Below are positions 34,336 through 44,329 of a stretch of 64,000 nucleotides of DNA, piece after piece. The DNA is taken from assembly GCA_002633025.1 (NCBI GenBank), contig NMRB01000448.1:218952-282951 (forward strand), read 5' to 3'. A program made the translations under genes and the position numbers. This DNA is from Notospermus geniculatus. Lineage: Eukaryota; Nemertea; Pilidiophora; Heteronemertea; Lineidae. Position 1 is the stretch's first letter. Every line of letters starts with the position of its first letter. The notes below the pieces were generated by a model that had not been told where the DNA came from, did not search any database, and saw only the letters and a program-made list of their open reading frames with translations.

Positions 34336-35062
34336 CCCCAAATTCTGCTGCAGGAGGGTAGCAGAATTAATGCTTCCGTTGGTTGACTGCCCCCATTCCT
34401 AGGATCCGTCTGACCTGAGCAGCTTTGGCTTACTCATCTTCCCCCAGAGTCAAGCAGACGGCAACTTCATCAGTTTTGTCACATCTTATGGTGTTTGTTG
34501 AAAATTTTTTAAGCAAGTTTGTTCCTATCAATATTTTGAAGAACTTTTCTTGAAATATTTTCAATTCATCCAAGGCATTCAAGAAATTTCAACAAAAGAT
34601 ACTGCCTGCTCAAACCTCTGGGCAGATGGGTCAGGCAAAACCTGGCATACACATACATACTGCCTGCTCAAACCTGGTGCAGATGAGTTAAGCAAAACCT
34701 GCATACACATTCAAATGGCATGCATCCATGAAGAAATTGGTACCAAACGTTTTACAAGGGAGAACTACACACAGTGATGGAATGCAAGATTGTCGTTTTA
34801 CAGTACATGAAAGTTGCATGTTCACTGATTTACATAGAATATCAATGCACTCGGATCCTAACGCCCCTTTTGCCTCTAACCTTGGAGGAGTTCCTCCAAG
34901 CTCTAACGCAGCACAAGATCAAATTTTTCATGTGATTTTTTAAAATTATGATTCAGGGCTTACTGATGAAATGTGGGTAGGCTACGTACATGTAGATCCT
35001 TGTGTAGGACAGAGAAGTCGAGGAAAAATTTGACTGCACATGGTGAGCACAAGGCAAAATAG

Positions 35063-35412
35063 GCCTTATTCAGAGTAACATATACCGGTACAACATCATG
35101 CATCATGTCGCACAAGAAGAACCCTCCAGCTACGCTATAGAGGTTCTTCACATGACGTCACATTTCCATGACGTCAAAATGTCAAGCGTCATCATGGCAT
35201 GAACACAGCATCGACAGACACACAGATCATGATGTCAAAATGTGATGATGTGACAATTTCGATGTCGGCAGCGGCGGCCATTTGACAGCCAACATGGCCG
35301 ATTCTTTGCAGTCACATGACCGTTGTGACGTCAGTGAAGAACATCTAAAGGCCTTATTCAGAGAAACAGAACATATCATGCATCATGTCGCACAATAAAA
35401 ACTATCTACGCT
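35063..35412 (+). repeat. Direct repeats of about 70 bp flanking a MITE
   Basis: GGCCTTATTCAGAG, CATGCATCATGTCGCACAA and CTACGCTA occur at 35063-35135 and again at 35348-35412, on either side of 35136-35347. Far longer than a TSD, so a duplication that includes the element's edge. Confidence 0.75.
35136..35347. mobile_element. TGACGTCA-rich MITE (TAGAGGTTCTTCAC ends), copy 2
   Basis: TATAGAGGTTCTTCACATGA to CAGTGAAGAACATCTA, with the same interior as 34108-34335. Confidence 0.85.
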
Positions 35413-35660
35413 ACATTCAAATGAATTGGGAGTTTGTGGAAAGGCATAGACATGCAAGTACAATTATCCTTTTTGAATTGGTAATAAGTCTCCCTTATTT
35501 TGGAGAAAAGCCACTAAAACAGCAGACGGGATGATTACGCAAAGGAAAACATCAATAAAGAACCTGCAGAACTACCGCCACTAGGAGGCGCTGTGAACGG
35601 TTGTACCTTTTACGACATCTCGGTCCGTGTTGCACTTGACGTCATGATGCGATGTCATTT

Positions 35661-35778
35661 GGCCAAGTTTACATAGAGATACACGGTATACGGACACGCG
35701 GGCGAACAAAGGTTTTATGGTCATGGCCATTGTTCACCCATGTGTCCGTATACTGTATTTCTCTATGTAAACCTGGCC
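35661..35778. mobile_element. GGCCAAGTTTACATAG palindromic MITE
   Basis: Left GGCCAAGTTTACATAGAG, right CTCTATGTAAACCTGGCC, with GTATACGGACAC arms. Related to the TTA-flanked element at 21920-22022, but its flanks do not form a clean TSD. Confidence 0.8.
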
Positions 35779-35780
35779 TA

Positions 35781-35935
35781 AAGCCGCCCATACACGTTCA
35801 ATATTATTGCCCAATATGAGGGCCAAAATGGGCGATATCATTGCCAATCTTTCTTCCACCCATCATGCTAAAAGCACATGTCCCTATTTTTGGCCCCATA
35901 TTGTGCAATAATATTGATCGTGTATGGCCGGCTTT
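35781..35935. mobile_element. CCCATACACGTTCAATATTATTGC-type MITE
   Basis: AAGCCGCCCATACACG, CAATATTATTGC on the left and GCAATAATATTGATCGTG, GGCCGGCTTTA on the right are inverted ends. Confidence 0.8.
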
Positions 35936-36232
35936 ACGTTGCTTTGCTGTGTTTTTGACGTCTTCGGTACAACCGCTCACAGCGCCGCCCTGTCGGGAAA
36001 AAAAGTTCTGCGGGTTCTTCATTCCAAAGAAATGGGACATTTGGGGTGTGTATGATTAAGACTGAAGTTTGACGACCATTAAAGCATAGAATGCTACCAC
36101 AAGCAAAGGATACTTTACCAGTGTGACTTCTGATAACAGCTCAATCAGAAACAAAAAGTGAACGAACAAAAAAACGAGGAAAACGTCCAAAACCCAAGTC
36201 CTTTGATTTGGCAATGGATAATCTGAAGTCTG

Positions 36233-36885
36233 AACAGTCAATTCGTCCTTTGTTATGCAAATGAGCAGTCAATTCATCCTTTGTTATGTAAATGAACAGT
36301 CAATTTGTCCTTTGTTATGCAAATGAACAGTCACGATTTGTCCTTTGTTATGCAAATGAACAGTCACGATTTGTCCTTTGTTATGCAAATGAGCAGTCAA
36401 TTCGTCCTTTGTTATACAAATGAACAGTCAATTCGTCCTTTGTAATGCAAATGGACAGTCATTTCGTCCTTTGTTATGTAAATGAACAGTCAATTCATCC
36501 TTTGTTATGCAAATGTACAGTCAATTCGTCCTTTGTTATGCAAATGAACAGTCAATTCGTCCTTTGTTATGTAAATGAACAGTCAATTCATCCTTTGTTA
36601 TGCAAATGAACAGTCAATTTGCAGGCGCAGGTCCAGGTGGCGCACCCGGCGCATGCCCCCTTTCAGCCAACAAATCTGTAAATTCTGACAAATCTGACCG
36701 TGAAATTCTGAAATTTGGAGCAAATCATTGAAATTCACCGCAGATTTCAATGTCTCTACCACAGTGTGCCCCCCGGGGTGTGCCCCCTCTTTTCCGAAAT
36801 CTTGGATCCGCCCCTGATTTGTCCTTTGTTATGCAAATGAACAGTCACTTCGCCATTTGTTATGCAAATGAACAGTCAACACATC
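36233..36885 (+). repeat. About 31-bp satellite with octamer ATGCAAAT, about 14 units
   Basis: Units GAACAGTCAATTCGTCC, TTTGTTATGCAAAT repeat about twelve times before and two to three times after an hAT5-like insertion. Ten units keep the exact ATGCAAAT octamer, the consensus for POU-domain factors; the others read ATGTAAAT or ATACAAAT. Confidence 0.93.
36622..36816. mobile_element. hAT5-like element, 5-bp TSD ATTTG, inside the satellite
   Basis: Ends CAGGCGCAGGTCCAGG and CTTGGATCCGCCCCTG. ATTTG is at 36617-36621 and 36817-36821. It interrupts the ATGCAAAT array, so the array is older. Confidence 0.88.
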
Positions 36886-37144
36886 CTTTTTTATTTAAAG
36901 TAATAGTCACTTTGTCCCTTGCTACGCAATGAGTCAAAGCAGTCAAACTGGTAATGGAGAACCCGAATAGGTCGGCGCTGCTAGCGGTCATACCAAAGAC
37001 GTCAAAAACAGAGCAAAGCAACGCAATGTCGTCGCATCACGATGTCCTTGACGGAGTGGAACATGGACCGAGATGTCGAAAAAAGGTACAACCACTCACA
37101 GTAGCAGTATTTCACTGGGTTCCCCATTGCAGGTCTAACATTCA

Positions 37145-37415
37145 CATCTTCGATAATCGAAGGCCGATCTGCTCACCACTGCGTTACATCGCACATCACC
37201 CTTCGAGAAATAGACCGGTCCACGGCGTATCTTGGCCCGATGCCAACCTTACCGGTCGACCACTATCTGTACCACGATTCAAATTTTTCAACACTTGTTC
37301 TGATTGGCCTCCTCTTCGAGAGGCAGAGGATTCGCTGTGGACCGGTCTATTTCTCGAAGGGTGATGTGCAATGTAACGCAGTGGTGAGCAGATCGGCCTT
37401 CGATCATCGAAGATG
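37145..37415. mobile_element. 8-bp-TSD MITE, copy 4
   Basis: Perfect AACATTCA duplication at 37137-37144 and 37416-37423. The centre is shorter than in the 307-bp copies. Confidence 0.95.
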
Positions 37416-37670
37416 AACATTCAGGGCTGGCACTACATGTAACACAAAATAACGTGAACAAAAGTAAGGAGAGAGAAGTGTTCTGTATGAACCTGGTCTG
37501 TTTACTGAGCAAACAGTTCAGCAGGAACATGATGCATACACATTTGTACAACAGATGCCGTGTGTAAATGCGCTGCATACATCTACTGGTTCTAAACCGG
37601 CCGGTATAAAGTGCAGGTAGCAGGTTAGGGTACGTGTTAGTGTCCAATGATGAAGTCAGATGTATAGATA

Positions 37671-38093
37671 AGTTTCGCCAGCAGCCATCTTGCCAAAATT
37701 AGGTCATCACCATGGGCATTTTCTTCATCATCATCATCATCATATCATTACCGGCGTCGTAACCCTGTTGGGTTTTTGCCGGAGGTATGGAGTCCACGAC
37801 AGGCTACTGTCCACCTGTGTGGGGTCTTTTACTTGCCCTGGCATAGACACTCAGGTACAAGGGACCACGGCTTTTAGTCCCATCCGACGGACCCTCAATT
37901 TGTTCACAATTTTGTTTCACAATTATATGCCTTCGCCCGGAGTCGAACTCGCGCCGACCCATTGCACAGTTGGTAGTCAAGCGCGCTAACCACTCGACCA
38001 CCGGGCTTCCAGAGTGACAGATGATTGGTTCTCCATCCCCCAGTGGGGAAATCACCATGACGATGACCTAATTCTGGCAAGATGGCTGCTAGC
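37671..38093. mobile_element. Palindromic MITE split by SINE-C
   Basis: Same element as 8665-8811: left arm to CATGGGCATTTTCTT, right arm from CCAGAGTGACAGATG to AAGATGGCTGCTAG. Confidence 0.9.
37726..38006 (-). mobile_element. SINE-C inserted in a palindromic MITE
   Basis: On the minus strand: head AGCCCGGTGGTCGAGTGG with B-box-like GAGTTCGACTCCGG, core AGGGCAAGTAAAAGACCCC, and a (CAT)n/(ATG)n tail at the left edge. Comparison with 8665-8811 places the junctions exactly. Confidence 0.9.
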
Positions 38094-38105
38094 CAAAATC
38101 ATCTA

Positions 38106-38303
38106 TAGACCTTGTGCAGTGGCTCATTATGACGTCACTTTTGACCGGCGGTCCACCATGCTGACGTCGACGACAAAGTGCTCCACGTGTAGATCGCGTC
38201 ATGGTTGACGCATTGACGACAAAGTGCACCATGGGGTCGCCGATGTCAATTTGACCATCAAGATGGCGGATTTTTCCGTGATGATGTCTCTGCACAAGCT
38301 CTA
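38106..38303. mobile_element. TGACGTCA-rich MITE, copy 3
   Basis: TAGACCTTGTGCAG to GCACAAGCTCTA, interior as 33630-33857. Confidence 0.85.
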
Positions 38304-38904
38304 TAGGAAATACTATTGCATGTCGGTCAACCTGCAACCTGCATTTTATACCAACCTGTTCTGAACACTGCTTTCTTAAGAAACAGACTGCAAGTTGATG
38401 GATACTCAGTGGCCATTTGGTGTGTTGAAGTTGCCTAGTCAAGTATTTCAAATGCACGCCAGAACTCGATTTCACACACAGACGTGAAAAATAAACAACC
38501 ATTACGAGAGGAAATAAATCAAGAATGTGAAGACGTGGAGCGAATTCAGAAGTCACACCGAGTACTACCCAGAGATATCTGCAGAAATATTTTGAGATTT
38601 TCAACTTTTTTCTCTCAACTCCCTCAGCACCTACTAGTTATTGATATGAAGATTATGTCCCAAAGTTTTTTCCAAAAAATTCCAGCAAAACTTTCCCTGG
38701 AATGTTTCCACATTGTTTCCAGCATTCAAATGAATTGTAAACAGAATAATAACCGCGATTCTCGCCCACGAAGGTTCACCCACGAAGGATTGAGTCGTTG
38801 TTAACGATGAATCTGGGATCGATAAATTCTGTTCAAAGTTCTGAAGCTTCATGTTTACTTTATTAATCTTAAAAATGTGAAGTTTGTAACAACATAAACT
38901 GTTT

Positions 38905-39500
38905 CAGTGTATGGAGCACGATTGACTTTCTTTTTCCGCGTACCTCCGCCTATATCATACAGAGGGTATGCTCCACTTCACTGCATATGGTACGGGCACG
39001 TCACGTGTCTCCTCCACGTGACCTCCACGCACCACACGCAAATGACGTTACGTCTTCACAGCCTTTCAATTAAAGCCAGGCCCACACTGCCCTTACAGCA
39101 TGTGATTTTTGACCGGTGCCTGATTCACCGGCGACGTTTACAAATGACGCCGTCCTGAATATGGGTACGGCGGGAGGCGCCGGTGAACCCCGCACACTGC
39201 TTGCGGTGAGGACGCCGGCGAATCCGATGCCGACAAATATCAAATCAATTTGATTCCAGCGATCATGGCTGCGCCACGGACCACCGGCAAAAAATCGTTG
39301 CGATATGATTACCGCGTTCTCCGCACACCAACACTTGCGGCACTGCGATTCGTCACGCCAGTCAAAAATCACAGGCCCTAAGGACAGTGTGTGCCTGGCT
39401 TAAGGCGCCACGCGACATCCATGGAAGATAAGAGGACGGTACACGCATGACGCTGCATGTAGTACGCATGTGGTACGCGGCTACTTGCACATGAACATCT
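38905..39500. mobile_element. Old CAGTAC-type MITE split by a Harbinger-like element
   Basis: ATGGTACGGGCACGTCACG, TGACGTTACGTCTTCACAG and then, after the insertion, CATGACGCTGCATGTAGTAC match the reverse of 50584-50851. Confidence 0.75.
39074..39400. mobile_element. TAA-flanked element (Harbinger-like)
   Basis: Ends AGCCAGGCCCACACTG and CAGTGTGTGCCTGGCT, with inner arms GTGATTTTTGAC and GTCAAAAATCAC. TAA is at 39071-39073 and 39401-39403. Confidence 0.88.
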
Positions 39501-39559
39501 ACATGATTTAGAACTGAACTCTAAGGTTACGCCCACTATGGTACATGGTATTTCACGTG

Positions 39560-40700
39560 GGTTTATTGGAATGAATAACACTGCCTTTACAATGACTGTT
39601 GAATGCCGTTTTCGTTGGCAGACGCTTCAAAGTTATGGTACGAAAAATTTCCGATGGGTTATTTTTCTGATGCAGCAACCAATATCCATTGATTATTTTT
39701 TATTTATTTTCCTGCGGTATTTCCTAATCAGTGCGGATGAATGAACAGATTCAAAGAACAGATATCCGTCAGCTGGCCAGCTGGATTTTTCATCATCAGC
39801 GCAAATCATAAGGTTCTTTCGAACATAGTTCTTGCCGTACTGGAGTCATGTCACATGTGATGTGTACTCTCCATGAATAGTACTGGCATGGAATTCATTG
39901 CTTCATAAATGAAATTGTCCATGGACAATGTGCTCACCTGGTTGGAGATACCATAAACGACAGAGGGAGGCACATATCAGTTATGAGCAATCTGGGTCAA
40001 GTCATTCCTGAGTTATAGCACATTGATGATTTTCGGGTTACGCCACGTGGCAGCCATATTGGATGTCCGATCGGGCTGAAACTTCACATGCACATAAAGG
40101 TCATCTAGAGGGAGCCACATAGCACATTTGAGCACTCTGGGTCAAGTCGTCCCTGAGTTATATAGCACATTGATGATTTTCGGGTTACGCCACCTGGCGA
40201 CCATATTGGATGGCCAATCGGGCCAAAACTTCACATACAGATCATCTAGAGGGGGCCACATATCAAATCTGAGCAATCTCGGTCAAGTCACTCCTGAGTT
40301 ATGGTACTTTGATGATTTTTGGGTGACCCCACCTGGCGGCCATATTGGATGTCCGATCAAGGCGAAACTTCACGTGGACATACAGGTCATCTAGAATGAC
40401 TGTTGAATGCTGTCTTCGGTTCGGTGGCAGACGCTTAAAAGTTATGGTATAAAAAATGTCCAATGGGTTAATTTTCTGATGCCGCTACCAATATCAGTGC
40501 GGACGGATGAACAGATACAACGGACAGATACCCACTAAGCTGGCCAGCTGGATTTTTCATCATCTGTGCAAATCATAAGGTTCTTTTTAACACAGTTCTC
40601 AGTTCTTGTCATACTCGAGTCATGTCACATGTGATGCCAACTCGCCCATGAATGGCACTGGCATTGCAATTCAATGCTTCACACAGCACCAAAAAATTAA
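39560..40700 (+). repeat. Duplicated segment flanking a tandem of about 138 bp
   Basis: About 320 bp (CTGTTGAATGC, GCTGGCCAGCTGGATTTTTC, GAGTCATGTCACATGTGATG) appears at 39590-39910 and 40395-40690. Between them a unit with GGGTCAAGTC, CCTGAGTTAT, TGATGATTTTCGGGTTACGC and GGCCATATTGGATG repeats three times (39970-40390). Possibly the 3' end of a LINE, but no reverse transcriptase is visible. Confidence 0.75.
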
Positions 40701-41070
40701 CTGCTTTTTCATAACTTTTAGAAAATGTGACAAAAACCTAATTAAATTTTTTGGTGGTCGCGGATTATCGCGGATTCTAAATCACTCTGTCTTTCGTCAT
40801 CGAGAAGTGATAAGCCACACCAGGCATGAATGGTCATATGCGAAAAACACTACAACGTTATTAATCAAGCCATGAATATTTTAATGGTGTGAATTTGTGA
40901 CGGTTCTGCAGAAAATCTCTGGGGACCAGTAAAAATAAAATAATGAAATGAAAAGCTTACAGTATGATAGAGCTTTTCAACTGCATGGTTGTAATGGTGT
41001 TTTAATTTGTTCATTTTCCTATTGGTTCATATGGGCACTTTTATCATGCCACCCGCTGTAGAGGGCATTC

Positions 41071-41466
41071 TATAGAGGTTCTTCACGTGACGTCACATTT
41101 CCATGGCAACACGATGCCGCCATATAGAGGCTATGCACGTGATGTCATCAGCGAGGTGATGCCATGTTGGATGGAACGTTGTGACATGCTGGCGCAGTGC
41201 ATCTGACCACGTGCTCCGTCCATTTTCCATCCAACACATGATGTCATACCCATTGATGACGTCATTTGATGACGTCAGTGCATAGCCTCTATTGGCCGTC
41301 AAAATGTCAAGCGACATCACGGCATGAACACAGCGTCAACACACAGATCGTGACATCAAATGGCATGACATGACAGTTTTGATGTTGTCGTTGGCCATTT
41401 GACGGACAAAATGGCCGATTCTTTGCAGTCAGGTGACCGTTGTGACGTCAGTAAAGAACCTCTATA
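41071..41466. mobile_element. TGACGTCA-rich MITE, copy 3, with a nested MITE
   Basis: TATAGAGGTTCTTCACGTGA to GTAAAGAACCTCTATA. The interior is split at GCCGCCATAT / ATTGGCCGTC by 41125-41291. Copies at 34108 and 35136 give the uninterrupted form. Confidence 0.87.
41125..41291. mobile_element. Nested TAGAGGCTATGCAC MITE
   Basis: Ends TAGAGGCTATGCACGTGATG and GACGTCAGTGCATAGCCTCTA, inserted at a TA/AT dinucleotide of its host MITE. The ends resemble those of the host, so one transposase may move both. Confidence 0.87.
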
Positions 41467-41826
41467 ACCCTTTCACTCCCAATGGCAAAGTCACCCCATC
41501 AGGAGCTTTCAGTGAGTTGACCAATAGGGGTCACTACGGCCCAATTCAATGCATATATCGGACCCATTCATTCTTGATTGAGCACCAATCAAGAGAAGTT
41601 TCTTTTGCATTGGTCCGCTAGAACTTTGCTGCCATCTTTTGGCAATACGAGGGCTGACTGCTCCTATTGGAAAGCTCTCGTAGAGCACTTTCCAATGAAT
41701 ACCCAAATACTGGGTTCTAGGTTCCTTATAAGCTTTTCTCCCGGTACCCATTTTCTTTTTCAACAAAATAGGAGCAGACAGCCACATTTATCACCAAAAG
41801 ATGGCAGCGAAGTTCTAGCGAACCAA

Positions 41827-42066
41827 TAGACAATTCTCAAATTGACGTAAACGAGAAAGATCTGCGCCCTTCCGCCGAAAATCTCAACCACAACCTCAGT
41901 CTGAAACTGAATGATGTGACGCAGAGAACCCCACGACAGTGACTTCGCCGACGTTGCGTCAGAGGTGACCATTGCTGAATCATGGATAGCATCGCGTCAG
42001 CTGGTTTCAGATCGAGGTTGTGGTTGCAATATCGGCGGAAGTGCGCAGATCTGCGGAGAATCGTCT
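41827..42066. mobile_element. Palindromic MITE (GATCTGCGC arms)
   Basis: AATTCTCAAATTGACG, GAGAAAGATCTGCGC and AACCACAACCTCAGTCTG are mirrored on the right. A second copy is at 61531-61953. Confidence 0.8.
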
Positions 42067-42226
42067 ATAAAGGATGTCCAGCGACGATTGTGACGTCACT
42101 GCCGCGACGAGATGCCGCCATGTTGGACGTCATGTCCAACGCATTCGTAGCTTCAGATGACGTCCAACATGGCTGACGTGCGAATTATGACGTCAATGAT
42201 GACGTCACGTGAAGTTCCTCTATACA
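42066..42226. mobile_element. TGACGTCA-rich MITE variant
   Basis: TATAAAGGATGTCCAGCG to ACGTGAAGTTCCTCTATA, with inner ATGTTGGACGTCATGTCC and GACGTCCAACATGG. Confidence 0.75.
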
Positions 42227-42438
42227 ATAGAAAATTCTCCTGATTGGTGCTCACTCAACCATGAATGTGTCCGCTAGGCATTGAATTGGACTGTAGCGAC
42301 ACCTATTGGTCAACTGACCGACAGCTCCTATTGGCCTAGGCAGTGAAAGTGCTATGATTCTTGACTGCCAACGAACCCTGCAGTTGGAAAATCGGACTGT
42401 TATCTAAGTCACAGGCTGATATTGTTATTAAGACAAAC

Positions 42439-42521
42439 CTCTTGTGGCGGTACGTCAAATGAAACGGTACGCAAGTCGATTTTTGTGTAATTCTCAATAC
42501 AAGGCAGTACAAAGAATATAC
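42439..42521 (-). CDS. STOM: Stomatin alternative exon C (83 nt)
   Basis: The third homologous exon, 1725 nt after exon B. The acceptor has a good pyrimidine tract (rc CTGCTCTGTTTTTGCAG) and the donor is GAG|GTTTGT. It reads G-IFFVLPCIENYTK then IDLRTVSFDVPPQE. The changes from A and B are mostly conservative (I/V, L/I, D/E), which suggests selection on the protein. The 33.3 kb intron to the next constitutive exon starts here. Confidence 0.92.
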
Positions 42522-42785
42522 CTGCAAAAACAGAGCAGACGACATCTCAACTTGGTGCTGAGCCTTCCATGAATGGAAGGAACCGGTGGGGAGGGGACGC
42601 GGTAGGTTGCTATGGTAACGAAGCGTGAATGAGTGATCACCAGTGGCATAAAGGCGCGTACAGACTGAAACTGGATTCCGGTGTGTTTTGAGGTGTTTGA
42701 GGTGTGCTTGTTTTACAACAAGCCAATTTCTTCAAGGTTATTTCAATGAAGGGTCCACACAGAAATCTCTCGTATCAAACATTCT

Positions 42786-42952
42786 CAGGTGCGGATCCAA
42801 AGGGGGCCCACGCCTCCACTTTTTCGCCAAAAAATCTGTAAAATCAACCATGAAATTCTGGATTTTGGCGCAAATCATTGAAATTCACTCCAAATTTCAA
42901 TGTTCCTAGCACAGGGCACCCACTCTTTTTCCAAATTTTAGATCCACCCCTG
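42786..42952. mobile_element. hAT5-like element, first of a pair
   Basis: CAGGTGCGGATCCAAAGG to TTAGATCCACCCCTG. Flanks ATTCT and TTTCT. It lies 265 nt upstream of exon C in the transcription direction. Confidence 0.8.
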
Positions 42953-42966
42953 TTTCTACCGCTCGG

Positions 42967-43128
42967 CAGGCACGGTTTCGGGGGGCGGGGTGCACCCTTT
43001 CGGCCAACAAATCTGTAAAATTGACCTTGAAATTCTAAAATTTGGAGCAAACCATTGAAATCACCGCAAATTTTAATGTTCCTAGCACAGGGTGCCCCCT
43101 CTTTTCCCAAATCCTACATCCGGCCCTG
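42967..43128. mobile_element. hAT5-like element, second of a pair
   Basis: CAGGCACGGTTTCGG to CTACATCCGGCCCTG, followed by ATTCT, which equals the left flank of the first element. The pair may have inserted or rearranged as a unit. Confidence 0.75.
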
Positions 43129-43491
43129 ATTCTCCCGTCGGAATCCAGTTTTTGGTGTATACGCGCCTAACTTTCTGTGCAAAGAAATCATGATTTCTCG
43201 AAAGTTTTGCGCCCTGGGTCTCACAAACCGTCAGGAATGTGAACTTTTCCCGTGTGACGTATGCACAATCTGGAACTGAATGCTGAAAGATTTTGGTTAG
43301 TTTTCGGAGGTTGGTGGAAGAAGACTTCAAAACAATGATGGATAGGCCAAACACAACATACATACAAACCTCGCAGCAGTAAATGAAATGTCGGCATTAT
43401 TTTGGACGTGGACGGTGGTGAACACGAAGTGTTAGGTATGCTGAGAAAAATGGCAAGCTGGATATGTGACATATTCAGAATCTGCCAAATA

Positions 43492-43640
43492 TCGTATTTG
43501 TATTTGATTTTTCTGTCAGGGCTGAAGCCATAGCAGTATTGGCCCTGGTAAGTACGGAGGCCATCTCAAGCTACTCATGTTCCTCACTTGGATGGAGTCT
43601 TTTACTTGCCCTTGCAAGGGCACACGGTCCAAGGCAACAC
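43492..43640 (-). mobile_element. SINE-A, 5' truncated
   Basis: TTTGTATTTGATTTTTCTG, GGGCTGAAGCCATAGC to TTGCCCTTGCAAGGGC. Lies in the intron between alternative exons B and C. Confidence 0.88.
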
Positions 43641-43759
43641 GGCAATATTATAATTGTCATAGACTATTCGTTTGACACTTTGAATTGACTGTCGGTGTCA
43701 CAACTCAGGAATGCAAGAGCATGAGACTGAAGGCAACAGGGTAAGGGCAAGCAAAAAAA

Positions 43760-44115
43760 TCTTTAGTTTATCGTCCCCTGCCTGCGCCAATTTTCAGCGC
43801 CGTGCAAAATTAAAATTTTTTTTATCAGTTTGAATTTCGTGCCGCACTGCGTATCACAGCACCGCCAAGCGGTAGATAAGTAAACAACAGTTTCCAAAGT
43901 GTGCTCTTCATGCATTTTTTAACATTGTCCATAGTGATTGAGTATAAAGTCAAGACAAAATCCAGTCTTGGAGGGTCGGGGTGGTGACATAACATGCTCA
44001 GGAGGAGCTGATTTTATAATTTCTTCGTACCAAAGTAAAATAAAAAACAAAAATAAAAAGTTCCCCCTTGCCTATTTTCAAGAACCACTCGGACGATAAA
44101 CTAAAATTTTTTTGC
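43760..44115. mobile_element. Imperfect inverted-repeat segment
   Basis: GGGCAAGCAAAAAAATC, TTTAGTTTATCGTCC is mirrored by GGACGATAAACTAAAATTTT, TTTGCTTGCCCT. Lies between exons C and B. Confidence 0.72.
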
Positions 44116-44246
44116 TTGCCCTAAAGCCACATCATCAGGATAGCAAAAATTTATGAAAATGTCTATGCCCAATTTCTGTTCTGCAAAAAGTGTGTACGTT
44201 TCCAAGTTGCCACACTCGTCAGCATCCCTCAGGGGGCAGTACCAAC

Positions 44247-44329
44247 CTCTTGCGGCGGAATGTCAAAACTCAGAGTTCTCAAGTCAACCTTGCGATATTC
44301 ATCAAGACAGGGCAGGATAAAAAATAAAC
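44247..44329 (-). CDS. STOM: Stomatin alternative exon B (83 nt)
   Basis: The second homologous exon, 873 nt after exon A. The acceptor is rc TTTTATTGCAG and the donor GAG|GTTGGT, which departs from consensus at +3. It reads G-LFFILPCLDEYRK then VDLRTLSFDIPPQE, with charged E and R where exon A has T and T. It shares 18 of 27 residues with exon C. Length and phases are identical to A and C. I see no stop, frameshift or lost splice dinucleotide, so it does not look like a dead copy. Confidence 0.92.

Larger units (their letters stand above)
35568..36035. mobile_element. AGAACTACCGCCACTAGG-type palindromic MITE with insertions
   Basis: The left arm (GGCGCTGTGAACGGTTGTAC) is mirrored on the right (GGTACAACCGCTCACAGCGC, TGCGGGTTCTTCATTCC). 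Two small MITEs (35661-35778, 35781-35935) sit in the centre. An uninterrupted relative is at 58772-58982. Confidence 0.8.
41467..42350. mobile_element. Large inverted-repeat element with two elements inside
   Basis: Left arm GAGTTGACCAATAGGGGTCA, CGGCCCAATTCAATGC is mirrored by GCATTGAATTGGAC and GACACCTATTGGTCAACTG. Parts recur at 52684-52815 and 16450-16510. It ends 88 nt before exon C on the downstream-intron side. Confidence 0.78.

Noticed and set aside
36233-36885. Possible CRISPR-like array of about 31-bp units
   Set aside because: No spacers separate the units and the repeats grade into each other; it is a satellite.
38089-38604. 171-codon minus-strand frame
   Set aside because: Its N-terminal part is unique but featureless and its C-terminal third is MITE sequence; no splice or domain support.
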